Below, piece by piece: positions 16,755 through 24,734 of a stretch of DNA of 64,000 nt (positions within the stretch are counted from its first letter, which is position 1; every line of letters starts with the position of its first letter). Both the position numbers and the translations under genes were made by a program. A model generated the notes under the pieces. It saw only the letters and a list, made by a program, of their open reading frames with translations, did not search any database and was not told the origin of the DNA. The stretch covers positions 620,001-684,000 of the forward strand of contig NZ_CP047020.1 of NCBI RefSeq assembly GCF_009796285.1, read 5' to 3'. This DNA is from Streptomyces broussonetiae (GTDB taxonomy: Bacteria; Actinomycetota; Actinomycetes; Streptomycetales; Streptomycetaceae).

Positions 16755-17197
16755 CACACCCCCGGCCGTGCCGCGGGTACGCCTGTGGTCCAGGCGATGA
16801 CGGTGACGGTCGTGCCGCAGCCGGGTTCGGTGTCGATCTCGAACTCGTCGACGAGGCGTCTGGCACCGCTGAGGCCGAGTCCCAGTCCGCCGCCACTGGT
16901 GTATCCGTCAGTCATGGCCAGCTCGACGTCGCGGATGCCGGGACCGCTGTCGACGAAGGACAGCCGCAGCCCCCGAGCCACACCTCGGGTCAGTGGCGTG
17001 ACCTCCACGTGCCCGCCGCCGCCATGGACCAGGGTGTTGCGAGCCAGTTCGCTTGCGGCGGTGACCAGCTTCGTCTGCTGCACCAGTCCGAAGCCCAGGT
17101 CGGCTGCGCTCTGGCGGACCCGCTGGCGGACCCACGCGAGGTCCGCGTCCGAGTGGATCGGCAGGCTTGTTGTGACGGTGGGGTCGGAGGCCGGCAT
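16754..17197 (-). CDS. rsbT: RsbT serine/threonine kinase
   Basis: 147 residues, ATG at 17197 in a TGATG overlap with rsbS. GHKL kinase boxes: ASELARNTLVHGGGG (N box), FVDSGPGIRD (G1) and GGGLGLGLSGARRLVDEFEI (G2). In stressosomes RsbT phosphorylates RsbS and RsbR, is released, and activates an RsbU-type phosphatase. The order rsbR-rsbS-rsbT with overlapping stops and starts is classical. Confidence 0.93.
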   Translation of the reverse strand: MPASDPTVTTSLPIHSDADLAWVRQRVRQSAADLGFGLVQQTKLVTAASELARNTLVHGGGGHVEVTPLTRGVARGLRLSFVDSGPGIRDVELAMTDGYTSGGGLGLGLSGARRLVDEFEIDTEPGCGTTVTVIAWTTGVPAARPGV

Positions 17198-17610
17198 CAC
17201 GTTCCCCCCTCGCGTCCGTCCGAGGCGCTCGGCGTGGACGTCCGGTTGAGGAGTTCCAGTGCGCGGTCGACGTCAAGCGCGGTGGTCAGTCCGGGCAGGG
17301 TGAGGCCCAGCTCGACCAGAGTGATCGCCACGGCCGGCCGCATGCCGGCGACGACCGTGCGGGCCGCCAGCAGACTGGCGCTCGCCGCGATCTCGGCGAG
17401 GATCCGTCCCAGAAAGGAGTCGACGACCTCCACACCGGAGATATCGATGATCATCCCGCTCGCCCCGCTGTCGGCGATTCGGTGGCTGATGTCCTGGTGG
17501 AGTTGCTCGGCCGTGCCGTCGTGCAGCTCCCCCTGAAGGCTGACCAACAGGGTCTCCCCCAGCGCCAGGACCGGCACCACGGTCGCGTGGCCCGGGAACG
17601 GAGCGGTCAC
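17197..17610 (-). CDS. rsbS: RsbS STAS-domain stressosome scaffold
   Basis: 137 residues, one STAS domain. The phosphorylation-site strand/helix reads GMIIDISGVEVVDSFLGR, where the DSF serine is the RsbT target position. VVAGMRPAVAITLVELGL is the second STAS signature. Start overlaps the rsbR stop by 4 nt. It forms the stressosome core with RsbR and sequesters RsbT. Confidence 0.93.
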   Translation of the reverse strand: MTAPFPGHATVVPVLALGETLLVSLQGELHDGTAEQLHQDISHRIADSGASGMIIDISGVEVVDSFLGRILAEIAASASLLAARTVVAGMRPAVAITLVELGLTLPGLTTALDVDRALELLNRTSTPSASDGREGGT

Positions 17611-18491
17611 CGCATGCTCGCACGGTCAGACACCTCGATGCCCAGCCGACCGAGGGCGTAGGCCAAGGCGTCGGCGAGTGAGGCGCGGGTGAGGACGGAA
17701 CTGAGATCGATGCCGAGTTGCACGATGGTCTGAGCGATGGCCGGGCGGATGCCGGAGACGATGCACTCGGCGCCCATCAGCCGCGCCGCGGCCACCGTCT
17801 TCATCAGGTGCTGCGCGACGAGCGAGTCGACCGTGGGCACACCGGTGATGTCCAGGATGGCGTACCGGGCCCGCTGGTCCACGATGCCCTCCAGCAGGCA
17901 CTCCATGACGACCTGGCTGCGGGCGCTGTCCAGCGTGCCGATCAGCGGTACGGCGACGACACCCTCCCACAGGCTTATGACCGGCGTGGCCACTTCGAGC
18001 AGTTGCTGCCGCTGCCGTGCGATCAGTTCCTCGCCCGAACTCAGCGCGGTCTGCATCACCACCAGCCGCAGGGTGCCCATGAGGGCCGTCAACGCCAGCA
18101 GCCCCTCGGCCGCCTCGGGCGTGGCGGGATCGGAGAACTCGGCCCGCAGCAACTCGGCGACCGGTGGACGCAGGGCGGCCACCTCGTCCGCGATCCGGGC
18201 CGGGCTCCACCCCGCCCGGATCCGCGCATCGGACATGCGTCCCAGCTGGTCGCGCGCGCTGTCGAAGCCGGACGAGGCGATGTCCTCCAAGCGTCCGGAC
18301 GAGGCGACGTCGGACAGTGCGTCCACGACCGCCTTGGACGCCTCGATCGACTCTTCACGCGACACGGTGAACACCGTCCGGAAGAGCGGCGCGTCGGCCC
18401 AGCGCTGAGCGATCTGCTCCCGGCGGCGCGCCAGGAAAGTTCCCAGCCGCCGCGCCGTCGACTCGACCGCTTCTTGCTCCGACACCTTCAT
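17607..18491 (-). CDS. rsbR: RsbR stressosome sensor, STAS C-terminus
   Basis: 294 residues, ATG with GAGGAGGCG. The N-terminal ~160 residues are a helical non-heme-globin-like sensor region as in other RsbR proteins. The C-terminal STAS domain shows YAILDITGVPTVDSLVAQHL and IVSGIRPAIAQTIVQLGIDL; T and S residues around GVPTVDS correspond to RsbT target sites. First gene of the five-gene operon running to 13985. The input signal is unknown. Confidence 0.92.
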   Translation of the reverse strand: MKVSEQEAVESTARRLGTFLARRREQIAQRWADAPLFRTVFTVSREESIEASKAVVDALSDVASSGRLEDIASSGFDSARDQLGRMSDARIRAGWSPARIADEVAALRPPVAELLRAEFSDPATPEAAEGLLALTALMGTLRLVVMQTALSSGEELIARQRQQLLEVATPVISLWEGVVAVPLIGTLDSARSQVVMECLLEGIVDQRARYAILDITGVPTVDSLVAQHLMKTVAAARLMGAECIVSGIRPAIAQTIVQLGIDLSSVLTRASLADALAYALGRLGIEVSDRASMR

Positions 18492-18539
18492 CGCCTCCTC
18501 TGTCAGGGCCGTCGATCGACCACGCCTGAGACGCGATTA

Positions 18540-18553
18540 TTGCCTCATGGCAA
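18540..18553. promoter_or_regulatory. inverted repeat upstream of rsbR
   Basis: TTGCC-TCAT-GGCAA, 50 bp before rsbR in the gap between rsbR and SpoIIE-like paralogue 2. A regulator-site candidate only. Confidence 0.3.
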
Positions 18554-18632
18554 ACGTTAGCGTCGACGGTCCGGCGCAAACAACACGAGATCGCCACACA
18601 TCAAGGCGGGCGACCGGCGATCCGGGCCTCGG

Positions 18633-19793
18633 TCAGATTCCGTGCCAGTCGAGGCAGACGACGAGCGCGTCGTCGTCGGGAACGGAACGACCGCGGTGGC
18701 CGGTCAACTCCCGCAGGATGGCGCGCGGGACCTCGGCGGCCGGCAGCAGCCGGGTGGCCTGGATCGCCCGGACCAGCTCGACGTCCCCGTACGCCCGGCC
18801 CATGGGATCGGCGACGGCGTACACCCCGTCGCTGACGAAGACGAGCCGGTCGCCGGGCTCGACCTGGAACTCCTGCGCCACATAGTCGGTCTCCTCGAAC
18901 ATGCCCAGCGGAAGCTGCGCCTCGAAGGCGACGTGCTCCACCCTGCCGCCGCGCAGCCGCAGCATCTGCGGCGAGCCGGCGTCCACGACCTTGGCCCGGC
19001 CCGTCGTGAGATCGAAGTCGAACATCAGCACAGACAGGTAGCAGCGGCCCCGGTAGTGGGCGTACACCGCCTGGTCGGCCAGGGCGGCCTGGTCGTCGAT
19101 GGCGAGTCCGGCGCGCCGGGCGTTGCGCAGGGCGTTGATGGCCAGGTTCGTCAGCAGGGAGGCTTCTATTCCCTCACCCATGCCGTTGGTGACGTACAGC
19201 ATCAGGTGGTCGGCCCTGGCGGACCAGTCGAAGTTGTCGCCGAAGATCGCGTACGCCGGCTCCAACTGCGCGGCCAGGTCGTACTCGGGGCGGGAGCAGG
19301 AGCGTCCCGGCAGCAGCTGCCACTGCATCTCGGCGGCCAGCGTCAGCCGGTCCTTGCGACGTGCCAGCAAGTAGATGTCGGTGTCCCGCTCGGCGACGAC
19401 CACCTCATGGCCGAGCGCCTCCGCGATGTCGGAGAGTTCGCCGAGCAGTTCCTGGACCCCGCTCTCCTGAGGCAGGGTCACGGACAGCACGCCCAGCCGG
19501 TCCCCACGCACGCTGACCGGAAGGTGCACGCGCACGCGACCGTCGGAGGCGGATTCCACAACTGGTTCCTGGGCACCGAAAGCACGGCCCAGCGCACTGT
19601 TGTGCACGGACACCGGCTCCACGGTGTGCGGCAGCGCCGACACGGGCTGAAGCACCGTCAGGCCGTAGTCGGCCATCAGCAGGTCGACGGACTCCGCCCC
19701 GTACTGCTCGACCAGCACACGACGGACGGCATCGAGCAACTCATGGGGTGCCGCCGCGCGCAAAGCCCGCTCGGCGGTCACATATCTGTTCAC
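18633..19793 (-). CDS. GAF-SpoIIE-type PP2C homologue, paralogue 2 (altered metal site)
   Basis: 386 residues from GTG at 19793, aligned with paralogue 1 (12648-13856) over its whole length: ADYGLTVLQPV, SVRGDRLGVLSV, LAAEMQWQLLPG, LPLGMFEETDY. The PP2C motifs are GDNFDW, TNGMGEG (metal-binding Asp replaced by Asn), VSDGVYAV (intact) and DDDALVVCLDW (intact). Thus this copy lost the residue that paralogue 1 kept, and kept the one it lost. It is divergent from the MarR gene at 19940. Activity is doubtful. Confidence 0.85.
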   Translation of the reverse strand: MNRYVTAERALRAAAPHELLDAVRRVLVEQYGAESVDLLMADYGLTVLQPVSALPHTVEPVSVHNSALGRAFGAQEPVVESASDGRVRVHLPVSVRGDRLGVLSVTLPQESGVQELLGELSDIAEALGHEVVVAERDTDIYLLARRKDRLTLAAEMQWQLLPGRSCSRPEYDLAAQLEPAYAIFGDNFDWSARADHLMLYVTNGMGEGIEASLLTNLAINALRNARRAGLAIDDQAALADQAVYAHYRGRCYLSVLMFDFDLTTGRAKVVDAGSPQMLRLRGGRVEHVAFEAQLPLGMFEETDYVAQEFQVEPGDRLVFVSDGVYAVADPMGRAYGDVELVRAIQATRLLPAAEVPRAILRELTGHRGRSVPDDDALVVCLDWHGI

Positions 19794-19939
19794 GGTGGTA
19801 AATACACCAATCCTTCGGCGGACACTTCCCCGCCTCGCTCGCGACGAGGCCGCTCGGTAGCCGCGCCAAGCCGTCCGAACCATCTGTTGCCGCTGCGGGC
19901 GCCTAGTACGCTGGCGACCGTCCCAGTGCCTGCGAGAGT

Positions 19940-20425
19940 GTGACAGTGGCTGTCTTCCGCCCCCGCCCGGAACCCGTCGAGGTCGCTCGAGTGACCGCGA
20001 CAGCTGGAGAGTTGCTGGAAGTCCTGTGGGGCCGGGCCTCCACCGCACCGGCGTCGGCGTCGCAGATGCGGGTGCTGCTGACCCTGGAGCACCAGGACGG
20101 TATCAACCTGCGCACGCTGTGTGACGCGCTCTCCTCCGCACCCCCCGCCACCAGCCGGCTGTGCGACCGGCTGGTCGCAGCCGGCTTCGTCGAGCGCGCG
20201 GTCGGCGAGGAGGACCGGCGTGAGGTCCGGTTGCACCTCAGCAACCGGGGCCGGGCCTTCCTCGACGAGCTGCGCGCGCGCAGGGAGCAGGAGTTGCAGG
20301 CGGTGCTGAGCCTCATGCCCGCCGGCAAACGAGCGGCGCTGCTGGAGGGACTGGAGGCGTTCTGCGACGCGGCGGCGCTGCAGATACACGACAAAGGTGC
20401 GCAGCACGGCGACCGCACGGCCTGA
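19940..20425 (+). CDS. MarR-family regulator (paired with SpoIIE-like paralogue 2)
   Basis: 161 residues from GTG. Winged helix: MRVLLTLEHQDGINLRTLCD, PPATSRLCDRLVAAGFVERA, wing DRREVRLHLSNRGRAFLDEL. It is a paralogue of the MarR protein at 12122. It is divergent from SpoIIE-like paralogue 2 with a 146-bp gap. A 13-bp palindrome GACAGTGGCTGTC at 19942-19954 overlaps the first codons and could be an autoregulatory site. Confidence 0.85.
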   Translation: MTVAVFRPRPEPVEVARVTATAGELLEVLWGRASTAPASASQMRVLLTLEHQDGINLRTLCDALSSAPPATSRLCDRLVAAGFVERAVGEEDRREVRLHLSNRGRAFLDELRARREQELQAVLSLMPAGKRAALLEGLEAFCDAAALQIHDKGAQHGDRTA

Positions 20426-20662
20426 ACGCAAGGCTGCGCGACCGGATTTCCCGACACTTCGGGACGCCGGTGGCCAGCGCGCGGAGCGGTCCCCGCCCAC
20501 CGGAACATTCCACATCCTTCCCCGTGCGGTACGACACGGCTACTTTGTTGCCCTAGGGCCATTGTTGTCAAACGGCAATGAACGTCTTGAGGGGCTTTCA
20601 CGGCTTCGGATACCCCCAGACCGCCTTCAGTCGACTGTGGGCCTCGCCTCGCGGTGGAACGC
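20426..20662. other. intergenic region upstream of RsbW-like gene
   Basis: No gene seen. It has somewhat lower GC near 20540-20600 and leads into a SigB-like promoter. Confidence 0.4.
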
Positions 20663-20687
20663 GTCTAATCACAGCCCTGCCGGGTAA
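20663..20687 (+). promoter_or_regulatory. SigB-like promoter candidate for RsbW-like gene
   Basis: GTCT, 15-nt spacer, GGGTAA. It fits the Streptomyces SigB-type consensus GNNT-N14-16-GGGTAY closely. It ends 33 bp before the GTG start at 20721. Confidence 0.45.
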
Positions 20688-20720
20688 GCGGACAAAAGTG
20701 CCCATTGAGATCGGAGGTGA

Positions 20721-21116
20721 GTGATCGTGCTCCCCTTCATGGAGGATGCACACTCGTCCGCCGGCAGCCCTCGCCTCGCCGAGGACGCACGCGGGATCAC
20801 GCGGACCTTCCTGTCCGTGCTGGAGCCCGACGACTCCAGCCAGGCGGATGCGGTACTTCTCACCGTGTCGGAACTGGTCACGAACGCCATCCGGCACGCG
20901 GGCGGAGTCACCGGCTTCGGACTGCAGGCAGACGAGGAGACCGTGACCGTCCGCGTGGCGGACGCCAGCCCCACACCGCCGTACCAGCGCGACACTCCAC
21001 TGGGGGAGCCCGGTGGATTCGGCTGGCCGCTGGTCCTGGAGCTGGCGGAAGAGGTACGAGTCAGCACACACAGGTCCGGCAAGACAATCGAGGCGGTGCT
21101 CGCACTGGCGCGCTGA
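20721..21116 (+). CDS. RsbW-like ATP-binding anti-sigma kinase
   Basis: 131 residues from GTG (ATG at 20739 is an alternative). GHKL kinase of the RsbW/SpoIIAB type: LLTVSELVTNAIRHAGG (N box), VRVADASPTPPY (G1-like) and GGFGWPLVLELAEEV (G2-like). It would bind a sigma factor or phosphorylate an anti-anti-sigma protein. It lies between the rsbRST region and a SigB-family sigma gene, a likely target, but the sigma gene is not co-transcribed. Confidence 0.85.
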   Translation: MIVLPFMEDAHSSAGSPRLAEDARGITRTFLSVLEPDDSSQADAVLLTVSELVTNAIRHAGGVTGFGLQADEETVTVRVADASPTPPYQRDTPLGEPGGFGWPLVLELAEEVRVSTHRSGKTIEAVLALAR

Positions 21117-21129
21117 GTCCAGCGCGGGG

Positions 21130-21453
21130 TCACCCCACCTCGCCGCTCACTGCGCGAACTTCTCGACAGTCGCCGGGTGCCGGGGCGGGAGAGAAGTTGA
21201 CGAGGCTGCCGGCTGGGACGCGGAAGAGCAGCGACCGGTTGCCCCACCCCGAGGCGGGCAGCGGGACGGTACAGGTACGGGCGATCGCGAGGGTGACGCC
21301 CGGCTCGACCAGGTTCGAGGTGATCTTGGGTTTCTCGGTTCTGGCGGCTTGTGGACCGATCCGCCAGCCCGCACCGTTGGCGCATTGCGTACGTTCGTCG
21401 CCGCGCTGCGCCGGGCATTCGAACCCGACCGGCCGCCCCGCGATCCGGCGCAT
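21130..21453 (-). CDS. hypothetical protein
   Basis: A 107-residue frame from the ATG at 21451-21453. The C-terminal two thirds read like natural protein: KITSNLVEPGVTLAIARTCT, PLPASGWGNRSLLFRVPAGS. Start and function are uncertain; no family recognised. Confidence 0.45.
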   Translation of the reverse strand: MRRIAGRPVGFECPAQRGDERTQCANGAGWRIGPQAARTEKPKITSNLVEPGVTLAIARTCTVPLPASGWGNRSLLFRVPAGSLVNFSPAPAPGDCREVRAVSGEVG

Positions 21454-21620
21454 GTCATCGTCTCTCGTCGCCGAAGTGGGTGCCGATGTCACCGAACATC
21501 CGTGGCACGAGCCGACCTGGGGCCTGGCCGACCGCATGCTGTACCGCGCATGGGCTTCAACTTCTCTCCCCCGCCTCCGAATCGGCGCTTCCGGATGCGA
21601 TGCGGCCGGTCGTGGCCGGC

Positions 21621-22235
21621 TCAGCGGTGTGGGGGGTGGTCGTGCTGGACGCGGGCGGCGGCGCGGACGATGTTGCGGGACATGCCTCCGAAGACGACCG
21701 CGTGGAGGGGCTTGATACTCCACCAGTACAGATGGCCCAGCAGGCCGCGGGGGTGGAACAGCGCCCGCTGCCGGTAGCGGACAGGGCCACTGCCGTTGCC
21801 GTCCACTCGCATCTCCAGCCAGGCCAGGCCGGGTAGCCGCATCTCGGCGCGCAGCCGCAGCAGCCGGCCGCGTTCGATCTCCTCGACCCGCCAGAAATCG
21901 AGCGAGTCACCGGCCCGCAGCCGTCGGGCATCCCGCCGGCCCCGGCGCAGGCCGACGCCGCCGACGAGGCGGTCGAGCCAGCCGCGCGCGGCCCAGGCCA
22001 GCGGAAGGGAGTACCAGCCGTTCTCGCCGCCGATGCCCTCGATGACCTGCCACAGTACCTCCGGCGCCACGTCCGCCTCGACTCCTCTTGGCCAGGTCGA
22101 TGCCCCCTCCGGATGCCTGACCCAGTGCGCGACGCCCGTCCCGCCGCAGCTCAGCACCCCGGTGACCGGGTATCGCCCTGCTGGACGAAGCCACCCATGT
22201 GCCAGGGCGCGGCCGGGACGGCGTCGTTCATTCAT
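21621..22235 (-). CDS. DUF2867-family protein
   Basis: 204 residues from the ATG at 22235. The sequence matches the DUF2867 domain usually found at the C-terminus of larger NAD(P)-binding SDR proteins: VLWQVIEGIGGENGWYS, DRLVGGVGLRRGRRD, DSLDFWRVEEIERGRLLRL and the end HLYWWSIKPLHAVVFGGM. The Rossmann part is missing, so it is either a stand-alone form or a truncated gene. Function unknown. Confidence 0.75.
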   Translation of the reverse strand: MNERRRPGRALAHGWLRPAGRYPVTGVLSCGGTGVAHWVRHPEGASTWPRGVEADVAPEVLWQVIEGIGGENGWYSLPLAWAARGWLDRLVGGVGLRRGRRDARRLRAGDSLDFWRVEEIERGRLLRLRAEMRLPGLAWLEMRVDGNGSGPVRYRQRALFHPRGLLGHLYWWSIKPLHAVVFGGMSRNIVRAAARVQHDHPPHR

Positions 22236-22565
22236 GACCCCGTTCTCTCGCCAACGCAGCTGCCTGAGCCACCAGTTGGAATCAGCCGGCCCGCCCCGGC
22301 GCAAGCGCGTTGTCATTGAGCCAGTCGGCGCCCGGGACTGGCCCTGGGGCATCGGCCCCAGAACGGGACAGGCTTGGAGAGCCGACGAGGAGGGGAGCCA
22401 AGGACCGGGAGGTGGAGAGCTGCGTTGGCTGCTGAAACCGCTGCCTCGGCGCCCCCAACCGGTCGCAGTGGCCGCTTCCCGAAGGCGACCCGGAGACTCG
22501 ATGAAACGTCCAAGCGGCGCGGGCGACGCTACGAGCGTCGGCCGATGCGCGGGCAGGCCAGAACC

Positions 22566-22603
22566 GGTGGTGGGCCCGTCGCATCCGCGACGGGCCCACC
22601 ATC
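22566..22603 (-). terminator. hairpin terminator of the sigma-factor gene
   Basis: GGTGGGCCCGTCGC (22569-22582) pairs exactly with 22587-22600 around a 4-nt loop; the stem extends outward by a few more pairs. It starts 17 nt after the sigma gene stop. Confidence 0.75.
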
Positions 22604-22619
22604 AAGTACAGGTCGTCCG

Positions 22620-23465
22620 TCAGTGGGTGGTGAGCATGCCCTCGCGCAACCGCTTGAGACAGCGGGTGAGCAGGCGGGAGACGTGCATCTGGGAGACGCC
22701 GAGGCGCTCGCCGATCTGGGCCTGGGTGAGTTCCTCCACGAACCGCAGGTGAATGATCTGCCGGTCCCGATCACCGAGCTGGTCGATCAGCGGGGCCAGG
22801 GTGTGGAAGTCCTCGACCAGTTCCAGAGCCTGGTCCTCGGTGCCGATGAAGTCCTGCAGGGCCGCTTCGCCGTCATCACCGTTGCCAAGGGCTGCGTCCA
22901 GGGAGGCGGAGCTGTAGCCGTTGGATGCCAACCGAGCTTCCACCACCTCCTGTTCCGACAGGGACATCAGGCCGGCCAGTTCCGTCACCGTGGGGGTACG
23001 GCCCAGACGCGTCTGGAGTTCCTCGGTCGCCCGGGCCAGCTGGGTCCGGGCCTCCTGCAGCCGGCGCGGCACGTGCACGGCCCAGGTGGTGTCCCGGAAG
23101 AACCGCTTGATCTCGCCCACGATGTAGGGAATGGCGAAGGAGGTGAACTCCACCTCACGGGACAGCTCGAACCGGTCGATCGCCTTGATCAGTCCGATCA
23201 TGCCGGTCTGGACGATGTCCTCGGCCTCCTGCGGCCCCCGGCTGCGGAACCGGCCCGCCGCGTAGCGGACCAGGGACATGTTCATCTCGATCAGCGTGTT
23301 CCGCGCGTACTGGTACTCATGCGTGCCTTCCTCCAGCTGTTGCAGCTGGTCGAAGAAGAGCCTGGACAGTTCGCGCGCGTCCCTCGGCGTCACCTGGGAG
23401 GGAGCCGCGACCTCCGGCAGCTCCGTCGTCTGGGTGTGCGTCGCCGTGGTGTCCATGAGCGTCAT
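22620..23465 (-). CDS. SigB/SigF/SigG-family RNA polymerase sigma factor
   Basis: 281 residues, ATG with GGAGGGAT 9 nt upstream. Region 2: NMSLVRYAAGRFRSRGPQEA, EDIVQTGMIGLIKAIDRFEL, FTSFAIPYIVGEIKRFFRD. Region 3: VPRRLQEARTQLARATEELQ. Region 4: DRDRQIIHLRFVEELTQAQI, GERLGVSQMHVSRLLTRCL. This is the stress/sporulation type controlled by partner switching (RsbW-like anti-sigma and STAS anti-anti-sigma). It plausibly reads the three SigB-like promoter candidates in 20.6-24.0 kb, including its own. Confidence 0.93.
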   Translation of the reverse strand: MTLMDTTATHTQTTELPEVAAPSQVTPRDARELSRLFFDQLQQLEEGTHEYQYARNTLIEMNMSLVRYAAGRFRSRGPQEAEDIVQTGMIGLIKAIDRFELSREVEFTSFAIPYIVGEIKRFFRDTTWAVHVPRRLQEARTQLARATEELQTRLGRTPTVTELAGLMSLSEQEVVEARLASNGYSSASLDAALGNGDDGEAALQDFIGTEDQALELVEDFHTLAPLIDQLGDRDRQIIHLRFVEELTQAQIGERLGVSQMHVSRLLTRCLKRLREGMLTTH

Positions 23466-23533
23466 CTCTGTATCCCTCCCGACCTGGAACCAACCAGAAC
23501 GCCGGCCACCGGTAGCAGTCGGCAGTCGCGCTG

Positions 23534-23558
23534 CTACCCCAAGATCGTCATGTCATTC
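23534..23558 (-). promoter_or_regulatory. SigB-like promoter candidate for the sigma-factor gene
   Basis: On the reverse strand GAAT, 15-nt spacer, GGGTAG, about 70 bp before the sigma start. Same form and spacing as the site at 20663-20687, suggesting autoregulation. Confidence 0.4.
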
Positions 23559-23791
23559 CTGCCCTCACACAGACCGCCCGCGGCCGCAAGTGCGCGGGCC
23601 GCGCCGACTCGCCCGTACAGACGAACCGCGTCGGACAGCAGGACTGGGGGGGCTTCGCCCAGCACTTGTGCCGGGCGTTACGAAAGAATCGAGGCCGCCG
23701 GCGGGACCGCCTCGCCCGCGCCGCCGACAGGCCCGGCCGGACATCCGGCCGAGCCCTGGCCGCCGGCACACCGGCGGGTGTCGCGGCCAGG

Positions 23792-23962
23792 TCACCACCT
23801 GTACCAGCGGCTGCGGCCACCGCCGGGACCGACGGAGCGGACGGCGAACCCGAGCAGCCACACCACCAGCACGAAGACCGCGACCCACCACAGGATCTTC
23901 AGAGCGAAACCGGCACCGAACAGCAGCAGCGCCAAGAGCAGAACGAGCAACAGGGGAACCAT
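23792..23962 (-). CDS. small hydrophobic membrane protein (56 aa)
   Basis: Starts at the ATG 23962 with GTAGGAGG. Two hydrophobic stretches: residues 2-20 (VPLLLVLLLALLLFGAGFAL) and 23-41 (ILWWVAVFVLVVWLLGFAV), then a Gly/Arg tail ending RSRWYRW. This is a common small Streptomyces membrane protein, often near stress sigma factors. Its role is unknown. A SigB-like promoter candidate precedes it. Confidence 0.8.
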   Translation of the reverse strand: MVPLLLVLLLALLLFGAGFALKILWWVAVFVLVVWLLGFAVRSVGPGGGRSRWYRW

Positions 23963-23985
23963 AGTCACAACCTCCTACAGCCCGT

Positions 23986-24010
23986 TTTCCCTTCGATTTG
24001 TCGATCATGC
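23986..24010 (-). promoter_or_regulatory. SigB-like promoter candidate for the small hydrophobic protein
   Basis: Reverse strand GCAT, 15-nt spacer, GGGAAA, about 24 bp before the ATG. Weaker than the other two sites at its -10. Confidence 0.3.
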
Positions 24011-24380
24011 ACCCCGAGTGCCTCGCTTACGGAGGATGACCGAGAGTCGGCGAGAACCCATCCCTAAGACGGCACCGCTACAGGAGGCGGATTCACCATG
24101 GCGTCCGGCGAAACGACGTCTTCAAAGACCGGCACCGTTCTGCCCGCGTGGAGTGGCCACCAGGCCGATGCCCAGCGGTGAGACGGCCACGGTCAGTGTA
24201 AAGAGGATGAAGATGCCGACGGTCGTCGTTTCCGTACAACCGGGAAGGCCAAGTCGCCCAACCGCGCGAGCAAGTCCCCGCGTGGGCTCGCCCCCGGGGT
24301 GTCACGCTTGCGCGGCTTCTCGTGAGGCCGGATTTCCGGCAGGTGCGGAGGCTGTGTGCTGCCGCCGCGAGTTCGTGTGT
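24011..24380. other. 370-bp region without a supported gene
   Basis: A reverse frame around 24115-24240 encodes a hydrophobic stretch (VGIFILFTLTVAVSPLGIGL) but has no start codon after an upstream stop. It may be the tail of a lost membrane protein. Nothing else seen. Confidence 0.35.
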
Positions 24381-24644
24381 TCAGGGTCGGACGACGCGGG
24401 CGACCGGCATCTCCACGAGGTCGGGGAGTCCGTCGCTGTCGGTGGACAGGCTCAGCTCGCGCCAGGCGGCGTCCTCATGCGCGCACGTGAACGCGCCGAC
24501 CGTCGCGACACAGTCTTCGCGCAGGTGCGGTACCGGGAGTGCGGAGGAGCCTTCCTCGACGAGGTAGTCGTAGAACAGCCGCACCGGCACCAGCCGGGCC
24601 GCCCGCCGTGACCGGCACTCGATTCTCGACACCAGCACCGGCAC
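24381..24644 (-). CDS. hypothetical protein (87 aa)
   Basis: GTG start. The composition is natural-looking: RLVPVRLFYDYLVEEGSSAL, LREDCVATVGAFTCAHEDAA, then LSTDSDGLPDLVEMPVARVV. Two cysteines, no membrane segment, no family recognised. Confidence 0.45.
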   Translation of the reverse strand: MPVLVSRIECRSRRAARLVPVRLFYDYLVEEGSSALPVPHLREDCVATVGAFTCAHEDAAWRELSLSTDSDGLPDLVEMPVARVVRP

Positions 24645-24734
24645 GGGGATCGCCGCTCAATACCTGCTTGCCGTCTCCGCCGCTTCCGTCCACTTCCGCT
24701 GTGACGGCCCACGGCCCCGCGGTCCTGGGGTCGC

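Noticed and set aside
24110..24310. Small membrane protein on the reverse strand
   Set aside because: A hydrophobic segment is present but no ATG, GTG or TTG follows the upstream stop.
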